64,000 bases of DNA from Enoplosus armatus. Its lineage: Eukaryota > Chordata > Actinopteri > Centrarchiformes > Enoplosidae. Below, in pieces: positions 1 through 22,699 of this stretch. A program made the position numbers and the translations under genes. Every line of letters starts with the position of its first letter. Position 1 is the stretch's first letter. Where the stretch lies: assembly GCF_043641665.1 (NCBI RefSeq), contig NC_092189.1, positions 7,085,333-7,149,332 on the forward strand, given 5' to 3'. The notes below the pieces were generated by a model. It was not told the origin of the DNA and searched no databases. It saw only the letters and a list, made by a program, of their open reading frames with translations.

Positions 1-4047
<4,047 letters not shown>

Positions 4048-6463
4048 CTGACAGAAATAAAGAAAGATAGAGCAAGGATATGAGATGAGGACGCAGAAGA
4101 TGCAAAATGGGACTGTATATGCAACCAGGGGCACTTGTACCCCGGGGGGGTTATTCTGCAGTTGCCAGGAAATACTATTTGTTGAGATAAATATATCCAG
4201 TCAGAGTTAGAACAGCTTAACTTCAATGTGTTGCAAATAAGAATCCACGAAAAATAATTTGCAAGCGAGCAGAGAAGTTGAAACAGTTGGCTAACAGTTA
4301 TGGACGAATGGTCAAAATAGATAGTAAAAGTAATGGATAACTGGTGGAAACGTCCAGCTTCTTCCATGCCAAGTTGTAGTATTACAAACGCTTAACCAAA
4401 CAACCTAATCATCACAACATCATAACTGTTAGCCTCAATAATGTGCAGTTTAAAGTCTAGCCTAGATCAAATGAATGAGGAGGGTGACATATGCCAATTT
4501 AAATATATGCTATGGTCAGTTGATTTTTCTTTTCACTCAGAAACAAATACACAATATTCTTTGATATGTGACATGTCTAGACAACTTCACTTCCTCTTAT
4601 GAAACCCTGTTGGGGCTATGCAGTGCAGTATGTCTGTGTGTTCACCCTGCACCTGTATCCTCTCTCATTTCACTATATGTCAATAACAGACTAAAGCTCA
4701 GAGGAAGTAAAGGGCAGAGGCCCCCTCACTGTTTCCTGCCTTTCTACCTTTTTATTTGACTAGAGACATACTTGAAGCGTATAATTCTTGAAATGCCTAG
4801 ACCTGGAAATCTCGTTGATCTGAGAAAGGCAGAGACCGGTCTGGCAGTGAGTGACATTTGACGAACACAAAATGTGCTATCTTGCAAACCCAGAGGACCC
4901 ACTGGCAAATGCCTTTTTTCACAGAAGCTTTAGGCGAGCTGATATTTTGTGTTTTTCTTACTCAATATTAATATTGGGTGATATATATGAACACAGAATG
5001 TACATGCACCTCATGCACTTAAAACTTAAAAGACTTAAAAAATCCACAGCTACCATAATGACCGTACTCCGTCTGATCCGTCCTTGGAATAAATTGCTAG
5101 ACCCCCTTGAAACAGTGCAGCCATTGAAGTGCCCTCTTCCTTGTTATAAAACACCAGCCCAGCCAAAGCAGCGAGTATGCGCCCACCCGTATATCATGTG
5201 CCTCTCCGAAATATGTGTTTTACGTCTGACCTGGCAGACAGGGCTGACAGGGCCGATAATCAGCTTAATATTCACAGCCAGAGAGAGCACCACTAGAGCT
5301 GAGAGGGCCAGAGGCCAAACAGCACAGAGAAAAGAGGCAGATAAAACTAAAACGTGGCTGTCTCCCTTCTCCTTGCCATAGGTAGACAAACAGCTTACAG
5401 TAACAGAAGTGTTGCATCAAGTTTGCATTAAAAACAGTCAAAAAGCTTTTTATTTGTCCTGGAAGTCAGCCACAGACTGAGGATCACATGAACAGATAGG
5501 TGAACTGCCTACTTCTGAACACAGTTATACTTCTACACACAAGTGGCACTCACAAATAAACGCCAAAGCAGCAGCAGCATGTTGGCAAATATAAAGCCAG
5601 TGTAAGATCTTAAGAAACATCATTATGTACTTTCAAACTGAAGATCATGTTTACATTCATTGTTGCTTACAAAAACATACAGACACACACCCACATCATA
5701 CATTCACAGTCACACTAGCATGATCTCAAATGGCCTGAAAAGGAGGTGGGTGGAGTTTCCTGTCACATCAAACTGTCAACGTTAGCGTACACGAAGGTTA
5801 TATTTGCACGAGGTAAACCACCAGCCTCCAGGTCAAAATCAGACGAATGGCTAAGTCATCAAACTTCTAGTGATAGGTAAGCAAGTGACACTTAAGAGTA
5901 TTGGTACAGAAACAGCCATTCACATACAGATGGTCATAAGGGAAATTCATCTGGAGTGCGGTTCCCTGGACGTTATTTTTCATTGTAGCATACAGAACCA
6001 CTGACATTCTGGGAGTTGTAGTCCTTTGCAGAAACCTTTTATTTCTGCTTAATAGCTTAAGCAACAATGAAGATGAGACACATTCTGATGTACTGCAAGT
6101 TTGAAAATTAAATAAGTAAAAGGCCTGCAGATCTTAAAAGATATCGGTGAACACTGACGAGGACCCTGTGCTGCTGTAACCTTGTAATGTTTAAATTACG
6201 TTTAGCTGTTGTTTCCTGTATTGTTTCCACTGCTCTGACTTCACAACCTGATTCTTTGATCACTTGGTTGGTTATTTTTAACCGTTCAGCTTATAGAAAA
6301 TGAAACATGCAGCTTGCAATAAGGGCTTCTGTCAGGCGGACAGACATGCTCAGTGCCACTAAACTCCCATCTGTGCTTGGGAATACAGACGCAGACTGAA
6401 GCCTGGGTTGGCTGAATAAACTTTCCCACCCTATACCCAACTCTGCTCAACAGTTGGCATGTC

Positions 6464-6468
<5 letters not shown>

Positions 6469-6523
<55 letters not shown>
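6469..6523. repeat. (GT)n microsatellite, about 55 bp
   Basis: An uninterrupted dinucleotide run in cyfip2 intron 1. Confidence 0.97.
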
Positions 6524-6524
<1 letters not shown>

Positions 6525-7764
6525 ATCTTTACAAAGCAAAGGGCCCCCTTCATTCCCTTCTGGACACTTGGTAACCTAGCTGTAGGCCTGTTTCACACCG
6601 GAACGACTAAGTGAGACCACACAAGACAACCCTTTCAGAAATCCCATACAGTAGTTGGATTCTTGAGATTCTGGGAAAATTAAACACAGAACATCAATGA
6701 TATGCACAGCAAATCCCCCCCCGGGCAACCTGACAACCTCCTCATGACAGCACTAAACCAAGAGGATACAAGGGCTCAAAATATGATAACTAAAAATGGG
6801 AAGTATGAGTATGAGTAAGAGTATGAAAATAGCAAAAAGCAGCATTAACACAGATGATATACATCGTTTGGAGAAGAAAATGATGACCAGTACGTGCAGC
6901 TAGGCGTTTGTGTAATACATCTTGCCTGAGAGAAAGACAGAGAGTGAGAGAAAGTGTGTCATCTCCAGGGTCACACCACTCAATGGGATCCCCCCCCATC
7001 CTCCCCCCCAGGCTAGCTTTGTAATATATATTCATCCTCACAATAAGATGAGATCCAATCAAGAAAGGGGATCTCGAGCATTTATACACGCCCATATACA
7101 TGATCATTTACAACACATTCACTAACAAACACAAACACACACCAGTAAAGTGTGTGTTCCAGCAGCAGCTGGCTGGCTGAGGTATTTGACGTGCTGATTG
7201 TCATTTCAGGGACCAGCACCGCAAAACTGTTGTCGTCTCATGATCCCCCATGATGTCATGCTCTCCTTTTAGACCAACAACAATGGCCGTCACATGAATA
7301 TGTAATGGAGGGGGGACATTAGCCTGGCTCACATGACCAAACTTGACAGGTAGATGATGGTAAACAAAAAAAACCCAAATGAACATCACCAGCCTTTGAA
7401 TGCCTGGGATTTTTCTTCATAGATTTGAGGTACTTTTGGCAGCCAGCAGTTTGAAACGTATTCAACTTAAAAGGACAATGTCATGATTTGTGACATCTCA
7501 AATTACCTCAACTTCTCTTTTCTTTGGCTGTTTGGTTGGTTGGCTATTCAAGGTCTTTGTCTTTGACTCTCCATTTTCTGAACTGAAAACAGAAAACCCA
7601 GCAACAGCTGCTAATGGCTGCTCATGATCATGTTGTCACAGGATAGAGCTACATTAATGCTTGTAATATGGTGTGTAATTTATCTACAAGGCCACTATAA
7701 AAGCTGTTGCAAAACTAAATTAAACTAATTAAATAAAAACTAATTCCAATAGCCATATTATAGG

Positions 7765-8100
7765 GATAGTACTAGGGCTCAGACCAATTGTTATTTTCAT
7801 TATACTGTCAATTATTTGTTTCCAAATAACTGATTACTCATTTAGTCTACAAACTGTCAGAAAATGTCCATCACCATTTCTCAGAGCCCAAGATGAGGCC
7901 TTCACATGTCTTGTTTTGTCCAACTAACTAAGTCCAAACCCCTAAAGATATTCCATTTACATCTAGAAAGGAGCAAATCCTCACATTAGGGTGAATCTTT
8001 GCCATGTTTGCTTGAGTTATGAATCAAACAATTTACTACTGACTATGAAAATAGTTAGCAGCAATTCATTTTCGACTCATCAATGAATCAAATTATCCTC
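7765..8100 (+). repeat. degraded dispersed fish repeat (attattttcattat... family)
   Basis: The left end reads agggctcagaccaattgtta then ttttcattatactgtcaatt. The middle holds tgtcagaaaatgtccatcac and ttgttttgtccaactaacta, and the right end has tgaaaatagttagcagcaat followed by an attcattttcgactcatcaa-like inverted end. This order matches the very common teleost element I know as gggctgcaactaacgattat..., thought to be a hAT-type MITE. It lies in cyfip2 intron 1. Confidence 0.7.
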
Positions 8101-8843
8101 CAGCACAAGATACTACAGTGATATCACAGAGAGAAATAACCTGAAGGCTGAGTGCTGTCAGCAAACCAATCATCTAGACATCTACAATCTCTTCCATACC
8201 ACATCTACTGCGTGTCTGTCGTGTTCTTGAAGATGAGTTGCTCTTTCTCAGGTTTCGTCAGTGTTTTTTCAGGGGATTTTTTCCCCCCCATAACGAACCG
8301 AGGGTCTAAGAACAGAGGGCGCAAAGCACTTTGGGACAAATGTGTGGTTGGGGACTACAGAACTAAAATGCACTTCACTAGACTAGAAATATGAGTGGAA
8401 TCTTGGTGATATCATCTCATTTTGCACGGCTCAGTATTAGCAGCAGCAAAGCATCCAAAGCCTCATCATTACATCACTGCTTGTTGGTGAGGGGCTGGCA
8501 TACAGATTCACAACTCAGCGAGTCTGCAACAGCAGCAGCAGCACAGTCAGATGTCTTACTCCAAGTCACTGGGTGGATGAGTAATGATCACAGAATCGAA
8601 AAAAAGGGGATCTAATGGAGAGTTGAGCATAAAAGCAAACAGCAGTGCTTAGACATTTGAGGGAAACGGAAGTAGGTGTACCTGTCATCCGCGCAAGCAG
8701 TAACAGGCCTGCCTGCCTGCCTGCAGCTACGAGAGCTGTGAAAACGGCTATAATGCTGTGTGTCTCGCCTGCTCTCATGTCCATGCTGTGCCCTGATGGC
8801 TGGATGGGTCAAGGCGGCGGTACAGGAGAGGGGGGAAAAGAAG

Positions 8844-8845
<2 letters not shown>

Positions 8846-8885
<40 letters not shown>

Positions 8886-8989
8886 AAATGATGAAAGAGA
8901 GTGAAAGCGGCGATGTGAGCTCGAGCCAGCTGAAGCATCACACTCGCTCCTCTCTCCTCGCGGACATCTCTGATCTCCGAGCGGCGGAA

Positions 8990-9022
<33 letters not shown>
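8846..9022. repeat. two (CA)n runs near the cyfip2 promoter
   Basis: (CA)n at 8846-8881 and again at 8994-9022, separated by about 110 bp of CG-containing sequence, just inside the first intron. Confidence 0.95.
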
Positions 9023-9023
<1 letters not shown>

Positions 9024-9071
9024 GCGATCAGGTCTGAAAAATCGCTCAGCTCGCCTCGGTCCATCTCTCAC

Positions 9072-9300
9072 CAGCGTGCACTTGCCACACAGGAACCCTC
9101 TCTCCTCACCCCACCCATCTCAGCGCGAGCTACGATGCCGATGTTAAGCTAACGGGGATCCCATTCATGTGTCAGAATAATCCGCGAAAACCGGGACGCT
9201 CGATCCGGTTCACGAGAGCCCGAATTTTTCCATCAGTCGTCAAACCCCCGTTAATTTGCTTGTGCACGGACAGATAAGTAACGGGGATGATGCACGGCGC
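9072..9300 (-). promoter_or_regulatory. candidate cyfip2 noncoding first exon and core promoter
   Basis: On the minus strand a good donor (cacgctg then gtgagag) lies at 9072/9071, and the bases on the exon side are rich in CG dinucleotides. No coding ORF is expected, because the start codon lies in the next exon. The CG-rich block continues to about 9560, as in a CpG-island promoter. The transcription start cannot be set from sequence alone. The region also holds a run of about 17 A at 9323-9339. Confidence 0.45.
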
Positions 9301-9572
9301 GAGGAGGAAGAGAGAGAGAGAGTAAAAAAAAAAAAAAAAGCTCCCCGGTCTCCAGCCATCATCACCACCCAGCGCACATCACCAGCCCCGTTCGTCTTCA
9401 CTGCTGCGGCTCCATCCATCGCTACATTCGCCACATACCTGTCAATTGCATGTCCGTCCGGCGATACACGAAGGCGGGCGGACGGTGTCGCGGTGTGCGA
9501 CGGCGGTCCAGTGTTTGCTGATCTTTTTTTTTTTTTTCCTCGTCTTCTGTGCCGATTGATGCTCTAGTTTCG

Positions 9573-11448
9573 CCCAGTACCAACCCAGTGCTAATCCACC
9601 CCACACAAAGAGCAGAAAATGGCTGCAAGTGCATTCTCTTAAAGGGACAGTCACCGCCGAGTGATGGCTGATGATGATGATGGTGGTGATGATGATGAGG
9701 GGACCCCGACATGTTGAATCCATTCAGTTTGAGCTTTTATCACTGCATGTTTTTAAACTTCATTGTATGTATGTATCGAATACATCCTGCAATTCAGAAC
9801 TCAAATGTATTCACATTAAAAGTGGTTTGTTTTGGGGGAGAAGTGATCGAGTGAACTTTGATCCATGGCATGAAATGTGGTGCTCACGGTGGTGGTGGTG
9901 GTGGTGGTGTATTCTTTATCTTGTTTGTTTGTTATATCAGATACGCGTTAGAGACATGCAGACAAAAACATGTAATGATGATACAGGACCAAATTAAATA
10001 ATAGTCATCTCAGACCCCTGGTGGCAAGATGTCATTGCCCCACTTGTCATTTTAGTCTTTAATTAATCTTACAGTTTAAATTGTGTTATATATATTTATT
10101 TTTTTGTCAAACGTGTAAAATGAATGCATAATGCATTATGATATAATAGATGCATTGTAGACCCATAGGCTACCCACATATTCAGTTATTATCATTATTA
10201 AGCTGTTATCATTGTTGGTTAAGAGGCTGGCTACATGATGCTTTACTGGTTGGCTGCATGGATGTACTTAACACTTAAGGCCAAGTGACTGAAATGAAAG
10301 GTGCTCATTCAAAGCATAAGTAAGTCTTCCTACTACTACATCTGTGCCCATAATTCATGTGCTTTATTCGCCTTATTCATTTAGATGTGTGCAATGCTCA
10401 GGAAATATTCTTAACATATTTCTTTCTCTTGTAATGGATGTTAAGATCCACCTTTGACTTGGCACTTGTAGATATTTTGTGACAGTGTGTATGACAAAGT
10501 CTTTCTGACCTGTACTTCCATTTTTGGCCACTAGCCACAGAGCAGAACGCCTGGCTTGACCGATGGCCTGATAGCAGAAACTGATTACATGTATATGATG
10601 TTGTGACCCCACACACTTGCTACATTGGTCCCAGTAATGATTTGTTTATTATTAACATTTTTTACATTTCCACCATATCTAAACTGACATTTTTGTAGTA
10701 ACAGTAAAGAACATTGTACTGTGTTTAGCCATATTTTGGCAAAACTGTGACCTTTTGAAGCATATATAGTGAGCATACAGGTGACGAGCAGGGAAGTGGG
10801 TTATGTTGCAGCTGTGGTTTGAACAGTTTCTGTTGATAATGTTTCTGTCGTGAAAACTTGTCACCATTGGAATTCATTGCAACTGACCTGATGTCAAGTT
10901 GGCTATAGTTACTGCTCTCCATAAAGAAGCAAACAACACGCTCTTTACAGCCTCCTCTCAAGTTTAGAGTGGGTGACTACTTGGCAAAAGATTGATATTT
11001 ATATCTGAATTCTTACACAATACACTTTGTGGCAACTTCAGAAATCTTTTTTCATTTCTGAAAAGCAAATATATCACCTACTTTTGTTCATATCTAACAC
11101 GCTGTCATTATTCTAGTGCTGAAAATATGTAGAACACCTATGAGGAAAAAACACATGGATTCATTTAATTAACAGTGAGTTGAACAACATAACCATCTCT
11201 CCTGTTTAACGTACAGAGACTTTACAGAATATTTGAAACCTTGCAGTGAGCAGCAGTAGCTGTGTGAATGGACTGCGTGAACCTTCTCAATAATAGACAT
11301 ACAGAGGTATGAGACAGATAAAGTGCAAAATCCAGGAATTTGAAACTCTCTTGTGTTTCGTAATCACCTTAATCAAAACAGTTGACAATAGATCAATAAA
11401 TAAAATAAATATAGCTATTTCTTTAATCATCCCAGCTCTTATCTTGGT
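9573..11448. other. spacer between the itk 3' end and the cyfip2 promoter
   Basis: No gene was recognised. It holds a (GAT)n/(GGT)n-rich stretch at 9665-9700 and a (GGT)n run at 9887-9909. Minus-strand AATAAA hexamers at 10645-10650 and 10363-10368 could end the itk transcript, so part of this may be itk 3' UTR. Short ORFs here are AT-rich and resemble nothing I know. Confidence 0.4.
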
Positions 11449-16897
<5,449 letters not shown>

Positions 16898-16930
16898 GGT
16901 AACGGCAAAGAGAAACACTATGAGAAACAC

Positions 16931-18120
16931 GGCTGGGTTTTGGCTTACAGGGAGATACTGAGTACCTCAGAGTGATAGAAAAAACCTGATAGAAGCCGTG
17001 GAGCTTCCGGCATTAAGTTGTTGCACTCGGTAAACCACATCCTTACGGCATGAAATGGGGTGTGCTAGCAAACACCCACCCGTGCACACATACACAGTCA
17101 CACATGTACTTTCACTGACTATGGTGCAATAAGTCAGTGTGTCGAGCGTGCAGTGTAGTAGGAGGGTGAATCTTTAATTTCTGCACTTTTGAACATTTTC
17201 CACCAACATATGCACCTTGAAGATAATAATGTATTCTGATAATGACGCAACGTTTTGGTAAAAATATAAAGTTTTGGACAGAGGTGTTTGAGAGCGTAAA
17301 CCAAATGTCACTATCAAAACAACACCTATTGAACTTACTTGAAAAACTTGTCTTAACACTTAACTGTGTATTAAAACTGAGGTTGGGCAATGCAAGGAAA
17401 CTTCTGCATTTGTTGCGGCATAATGACGATTTTGGAGGGGTGTTTTGAGTTATGTAACTTTGTCTTGACTGTATTTTATGATTTACCTTGTTGTTTCTTT
17501 GATCGTGGCCCACTGTCATCATATCTGTCATCTCATCTCTGTCTACAGTGCTTGAGAGATGGTTTCAGTTTTCTTGTCTATTTTAATCTCTCACTCTCAC
17601 TTGTGCTTGGGTTGTTTGGGCCGTGTTAGAAAAACAATGTTGATTATAGCTTCAAGCAACAATAGAGGAGAATCTTGGAAAGATTTAAAAACTGAAACAA
17701 TTCATCCCCAGAAAACATGACCGATTTAGATGGATTCTACAGCACCACCATCAGGAAAATTTTGTTCATATTAGAATGTTGGATGAGGACTTCCATCTGG
17801 TCTCGCTGAACTTTCACTGACGGTAAGGCACTTTTTTTGTCACAAGGAATAGGTGGAACATGAGGATAGCTGCGGATAAAAAACATGTTTACATTTAGGG
17901 GTTAAAATATTTCTATTCAATATTTCTATTTTTCTTCTATTATTTGCTTTGAAATGTTGAACTGGGCAAAAGTTTTATCTCACATACACTCATTGAGTTC
18001 TATTATGGAATTAGTACAAAATAGAAGATTTTCTGTAGATTGGAAAATGTAAATTGATCTTGTTCAATTTGAGCATTTAAACAAGAGAAGAGATTGTGGT
18101 CTGAAAGGTGTATATATATA

Positions 18121-18161
<41 letters not shown>

Positions 18162-18844
18162 TCTTAACATTCCAGTAGAGCAATCACAACATAACGCTGA
18201 AAGATAAATACCAGGTGAAACAGACCAAAAATAACTAAGTGTACACATTATAATGATGTATATAGTGACAAATAAAAATAATTTATAAAACTGTATCCAC
18301 AAAAGATCAGTTTTCAAATCAAATAGAAGAATAACTTGTCTAGAATTTTTTTTTTGAAATCCTCAACAAACTATTAAAATGTGTAAAGTTTTAATTTTGT
18401 TTTGAAGATTTGACAGAATTAGAATGACAGACTTTATGAAGTGATGTCCACTAGACTGAAGTGTCTGAAACAGTCTGCAGTGCTGGACCTACATGTTAGT
18501 GGAGTTTTTAAAGTTGTATCACATATGACTGACTTTTTAAAAAAAAAAAGGAATAACATTATTCTATAAATCATTGAAAATGGCTTTACTCTCTCTTAAT
18601 ACACATTTTTAACAAAATGGATTTTCTTAATGACATTTTGTAATATAAAATGTCCATTAACACAGCTAATTTCTGTATTTCAAAAATTTTCATCATTATT
18701 TTATTGTGAATTTACTTATTTTATACAATGTGGTGTAATTGTTTACCTCAGGCAACTGCTTTAATGTACGTCCATTGTCTTCTATTTTCCTAACTCTGGA
18801 AATGACTTTGTGCTTCCTGCTGGAAAAGTGCTCTATAAATAAAC

Positions 18845-18891
<47 letters not shown>

Positions 18892-19130
18892 TCATTCACT
18901 CAGTCATTTAGCTAGAACAATCTTTGGTGTAGCCTGATGGTATAACAATGACAACAAAGGTGGTTTAAAATATGTGTAACATATGTTACAAGTTAACGTT
19001 ACTGTAAGTTAGCAGTGCACTTTTTATTATTATAGAGGTCAGAAATCCCCACGCTACAAATTAAACCGCAAACAACCCTAACCTTGATATCATGAAACAG
19101 CATTCACAAACCATTTATCATACTTCGAAA
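16931..19130. other. interval upstream of itk and med7 (divergent promoters)
   Basis: AT-rich, with no coding exon recognised. The itk promoter and transcription start should lie in its left part, but no clear TATA box or initiator was seen. It contains a (TG)n at 18122-18160 and, at about 18740-18890, a segment that looks like the 3' tail of a LINE/SINE ending in (ATT)n. Confidence 0.5.
18740..18890 (+). repeat. LINE/SINE-like 3' tail ending in an (ATT)n microsatellite
   Basis: The stretch gaaaagtgctctataaataa followed by about 15 ATT units resembles the 3' ends of L2-like LINEs and SINEs of fish, which typically end in a tatataaataaa-type motif and a short tandem repeat. The upstream body is too diverged to classify. 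Confidence 0.5.
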
Positions 19131-19138
19131 AATTACGA

Positions 19139-19357
19139 CCAATCAGGGTTTAGTTGTTCGTCAGGCACGGTCCAATCCGCACGTCCAAAAAATTGTCACG
19201 AGCGCAGTTCAGCCAATGGAATTGAGAGAGAACGTTCAGTCATAATGTCATTATATGGAAGGGGCTAAGCTAGTCATGAGCTAATTGTCCGATTAGATAC
19301 CTCTGTTACATTTCATATCGGAAGTCTACATTCAGCAACCGAGGAGTCATTTAAGAG
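19139..19357 (+). promoter_or_regulatory. med7 promoter with three CCAAT boxes and candidate first exon
   Basis: CCAAT pentamers sit at 19139-19143, 19172-19176 and 19213-19217, spaced 33 and 41 bp apart, a typical NF-Y arrangement in TATA-less housekeeping promoters. A possible noncoding first exon ends near 19357 (aagag then gtgtgt), to be spliced to the acceptor at 20355. The donor choice is uncertain. The following 100 bp are full of gctagc and gctaacgttagc palindromes. Confidence 0.45.
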
Positions 19358-20355
19358 GTGTGTAGAAGTATCATCGTTGTCTTTTCATTCACGGATTTTG
19401 TCACGTAGTTTTTGTAACTAGCTAGCAGAGGCTAACGTTAGCAGCAATACCGCTAGCTAGCCACATAGCTAGTTAGCTACGTTTGTCTCTAAAACGTTGT
19501 GGTCCTGCTAACGCATACGACTGGTTGTAGACTGTAGAGTTACATGTTTAACAACGCAAATAAATATTTAAGATTATAACGTCATATGATAACGTATCTG
19601 CTCATCAACTATTTGGACAAGCAGCCGCAAACGTAACTAGCGTCGCTCGCTTCTTATGTTAGCCCTCACCTGTACTGACAACTGGCAGGCTAACTTTGTT
19701 CTTGAAAAGTTTGCTATGTGGGCGAGATATTTTCGCTGCTGCGAATTGAAACAAACAAACAAACAAACAAACAAATGTTGCCTCGATTGTCGACAAAAGA
19801 ACTGAGATACAAGTTATTTCCAGAGGTGGAAACAAAAAAAACGTGAACATAATTACTGCATTTAAAGGCGAACGTATAGTTTTATGGTAACGTTACTGGT
19901 GCATTAGCTGAATAACATTTTCTATCTGTGATTTAACTCCTCAACATTTAAGTGAAACATTTTGTGAGAGCTGCAGTAACAGGTTAGATCGCAGATTCAT
20001 ATTTATTTCTAACGAAACATATGAAAAGCTCATGAAACGCATCTCCTCACTGTAAATTAAAATACTGATATACTAATACTACTAATTACAATTAGCAGTC
20101 CTTAAAGTTAAGACAATTCAAACCCCTGGACTGGCCACAACAATAAATTCCATGTTTACTTACACATTACTGCATTAAAACATTTTTCAATGCTCTGAAA
20201 ATCATCATTCTTTGTAATGAGTACTCATTACAAACATACTAACTTTCACTATGCATGTTACTGTTAAAATTGTACAGAGGAAACCTTACATGGCATTTCA
20301 GCTCACAACTGGTGTACAAAATGTAACTTGTTTCCTATTTTTGTTATTGTTTTAG

Positions 20356-21129
20356 GTTAGCATCATGGGTGAACCTCAGCAGGTTAGTGCCCTGCCTCCT
20401 CCACCTATGCAGTACATCAAAGAGTACACAGATGAAAACATCCGCAAGGGTCTGGCTCCTAAGCCACCTCCACCCATCAGAGACAGTTACATGATGTTTG
20501 GCAACCAGTTCCAGTGTGATGACCTCATCATCCGGCCTCTGGAGAGCCAAGGCATCGAGAGGCTCCATCCTATGCAGTTTGACCACAAACGGGAGCTTAA
20601 GAAGCTCAACATGTCCATCCTTGTGAACTTTCTGGACCTGCTGGACATCCTTATCAAGAGCCCTGGCAGTATTAAGCGTGAAGAGAAGCTGGAGGACATA
20701 AAGCTTCTGTTTGTTCATTTGCACCACCTGATAAATGAATACAGGCCACACCAAGCCAGGGAGACACTGAGGGTGATGATGGAGGTGCAGAAGAGACAGA
20801 GGCTAGAGACAGCTGAGAGGTTCCAGAAACATCTGGAAAGGGTGGTGGAGATGATCCAGGGGTGCCTTGCCTCCTTACCTGATGACTTGCCACAGATGGA
20901 GGGTGCGGATGGTACTGGTGATGGGACAAGGAGTGTGTCTGCAGCAGCTAGTGTTGGTTGTTCCTCTGGGCAGGCCCCCAGGCTGAAAACTGAACCAATG
21001 GATGTAGAGGAAGCAGGTGCCAGCTGTATGGCAGCAGGTCACCAGGACAAAAGCATCCCTACCTCAAAAAGGGACAAAATATGGGACAAGGATGCTGCCA
21101 TGTGCAGTATTATCGATGAAATTGCTTAA
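20356..21129 (+). CDS. med7: Mediator subunit 7 (coding region 20365-21129, 254 residues)
   Basis: MED7 is a middle-module subunit of Mediator, pairing with MED21 and MED31 to relay activators to RNA polymerase II. The whole protein is in one exon, which starts after a ttgttttag acceptor; the ATG at 20365 lies nine bases inside (gcatcATGg). The signature parts are present: [20 protein letters not shown] at the N terminus, the proline-rich PKPPPPI, the helical core with [15 protein letters not shown], and the coiled-coil region [19 protein letters not shown]. The tail after about residue 180 is Ser/Gly-rich and carries LKTEP, a SUMO-consensus-like site. It is slightly longer than the human protein (233), mainly in this tail. 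The gene diverges from itk, as in mammals. Confidence 0.97.
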   Translation, partial: VSIMGEPQQVSALPPPPMQYIKEYTDENIRKGLAPKPPPPIRDSYMMFGNQFQCDDLIIRPLESQGIERLHPMQFDHKRELKKLNMSILVNFLDLLDILIKSPGSIKREEKLEDIKLLFVHLHHLINEYRPHQARETLRVMMEVQKRQRLETAERFQKHLERVVEMIQGCLASLPDDLPQMEGADGTGDGTRSVSAAASVGCSSGQAPRLKTEPMDVEEAGASCMAAGHQDKSIPTSKRDKIWDKDAAMCSIIDEIA

Positions 21130-21370
21130 TTTTCCTGTTGAGTAGTTGTGATTCTTTTTTGTACACCTAATCTGTGTTTGCTTTTTGTATGCTGTACTTG
21201 GAGTAAACATGAAAAAGTTTGTTTTCACTGGGCTTGAAATCCTATCTGGAGTCGAATGGTGTTTTATTTAAAAGCTATCCTGTAGAAATTAGTAACAGTT
21301 TCTGTGAAGATATTTGAACAATGTAAATATTACACAGGTCAACTGGGCTGGCAACTTTTTGCAGCAAAAC

Positions 21371-21376
21371 AATAAA
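21371..21376 (+). terminator. candidate med7 polyadenylation signal
   Basis: The first AATAAA after the stop codon, 242 bp downstream, giving a short 3' UTR. No other canonical hexamer precedes it on this strand. Confidence 0.55.
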
Positions 21377-22430
21377 TACATTTTCAATTGGAGTAGGAGT
21401 GCAATTCTGTCACAATAGCACAGTAGTGTTCATTAAACCTGTCAATGTTGTAACGGAAACTGCATCAAATCACAAAGAGAATCTCAAGTATTTTAATCCA
21501 TTAAATGTGTTAACATGCGTTATGTCACAAAGTATTTAAGTCCTGTCACTGAGACATGCACACTGTCTAATCTACTGAGAGTGGTCATGGAAAGGTCAGT
21601 ATGCATAGACTGTTGTTAGTTACATAGTCACTCCTCCCTCCCTCAAGCCCTTTCACCTTAGGTGTTTGAAAGCACTTAACAATATAACCAGTGTTGTGTT
21701 GCTTTTTCAGTGTATATTTCTTCCAGCAGCAGCAGCAGCTCTTGTTTAATGAACTCTACAAAGCATACTTCTCTTTTGAAGGATCCTAATTTCCTTATTG
21801 CAACACAGAACTAAAACCTTAGGGAGGTGAATTTGAATATTGAAATATACTGGGTCTACTTCTATGACACCAGGCAGTTTCACCTAAGGTTGACCTTGTG
21901 TTAACAAGAAGGAATACTGTTTTAGATACATTTAACAAAGGTTTTTCAGTAAAACCTGTTCCAACGTCTGTTGAGTGATAGCTGCTTGGGAAGACTTTAA
22001 AGGCAAATTTCTTACTTTGTTTCTTTAAGTAAATGCTATATAAAGCATGTTTTTTACACAGGGGTCTGGGTGTCTCTGTGGCCCTCAGAGGCCGCATGCT
22101 ATGATACTGTGAATCTCAGAAGTATCTATGTTTGGCCACCCGCAGGCTCCAGCCTCATTTCATTGACCCAGAAAGGCCTCTATGAGACAGGTTCCACCCA
22201 CTTGTGTAACAGATGTAACGAGGTGTTGTTATAACACCGATCTGCTCTGCAGCATTGTCCTGCCAGGCCTACAACCGGAAACGTATGACAAATTATTTTT
22301 GTTTTCTTAAACAATAACAGCAACTTGAGCGTCCATGTGCAGTTTGCACCTCCACAGAGACTTGGCTCTTTTTAGCATTACGAAACGTAAACACGTGGCT
22401 TAATGTTTAGGGTATGTAAGTAAAAGCGGG
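21377..22430. other. spacer between med7 and the LONRF1-like gene
   Basis: No gene or recognisable element; short ORFs only. A small (CAG)n run lies at 21726-21740. CG content rises from about 22430 into the next promoter. Confidence 0.5.
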
Positions 22431-22699
22431 CGGTGAACTGAGCTGACTCGATGTCATGCTCGGCCAACCCGCTCCCTGGCTGCTGTCCTGTGCTGGGATT
22501 CCCTGCACGGTGTCAGGGTAATTTTCAGTTCCTGCACTCTTTCATTTAATTATTATTACTGTAAGGACTAGACACACGAGACCATCAACTGATTTCCCCG
22601 CAGGTGTCTCCATTGAACCGAATAAAAAACAGAAACTTTTGTCGCAGGAATGATGTTATGAAACTCGGCATCCTTTGGTTTCACAACAGGGCGGAAAGC

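Larger units (their letters stand above)
4048..9071 (-). other. cyfip2 first intron (about 5 kb)
   Basis: No coding exon was recognised here on either strand. It contains a long (GT)n at 6469-6523, a degraded dispersed fish repeat at about 7765-8100, and two (CA)n runs at 8846-8881 and 8994-9022. The right border is set by the inferred donor of the noncoding first exon and is less certain than the left. Confidence 0.6.

Noticed and set aside
8612..9071. Overlapping ORFs of 98-150 residues on both strands near the cyfip2 promoter
   Set aside because: They run through two (CA)n tracts and translate to His/Thr or Val/Cys repeats; the region is noncoding first intron and promoter.
16898..16930. 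In-frame upstream ATG of itk
   Set aside because: It would add a hydrophobic 11-residue extension absent from ITK as I know it, and the downstream ATG gives the expected spacing to IKKSQQK. It cannot be fully excluded.
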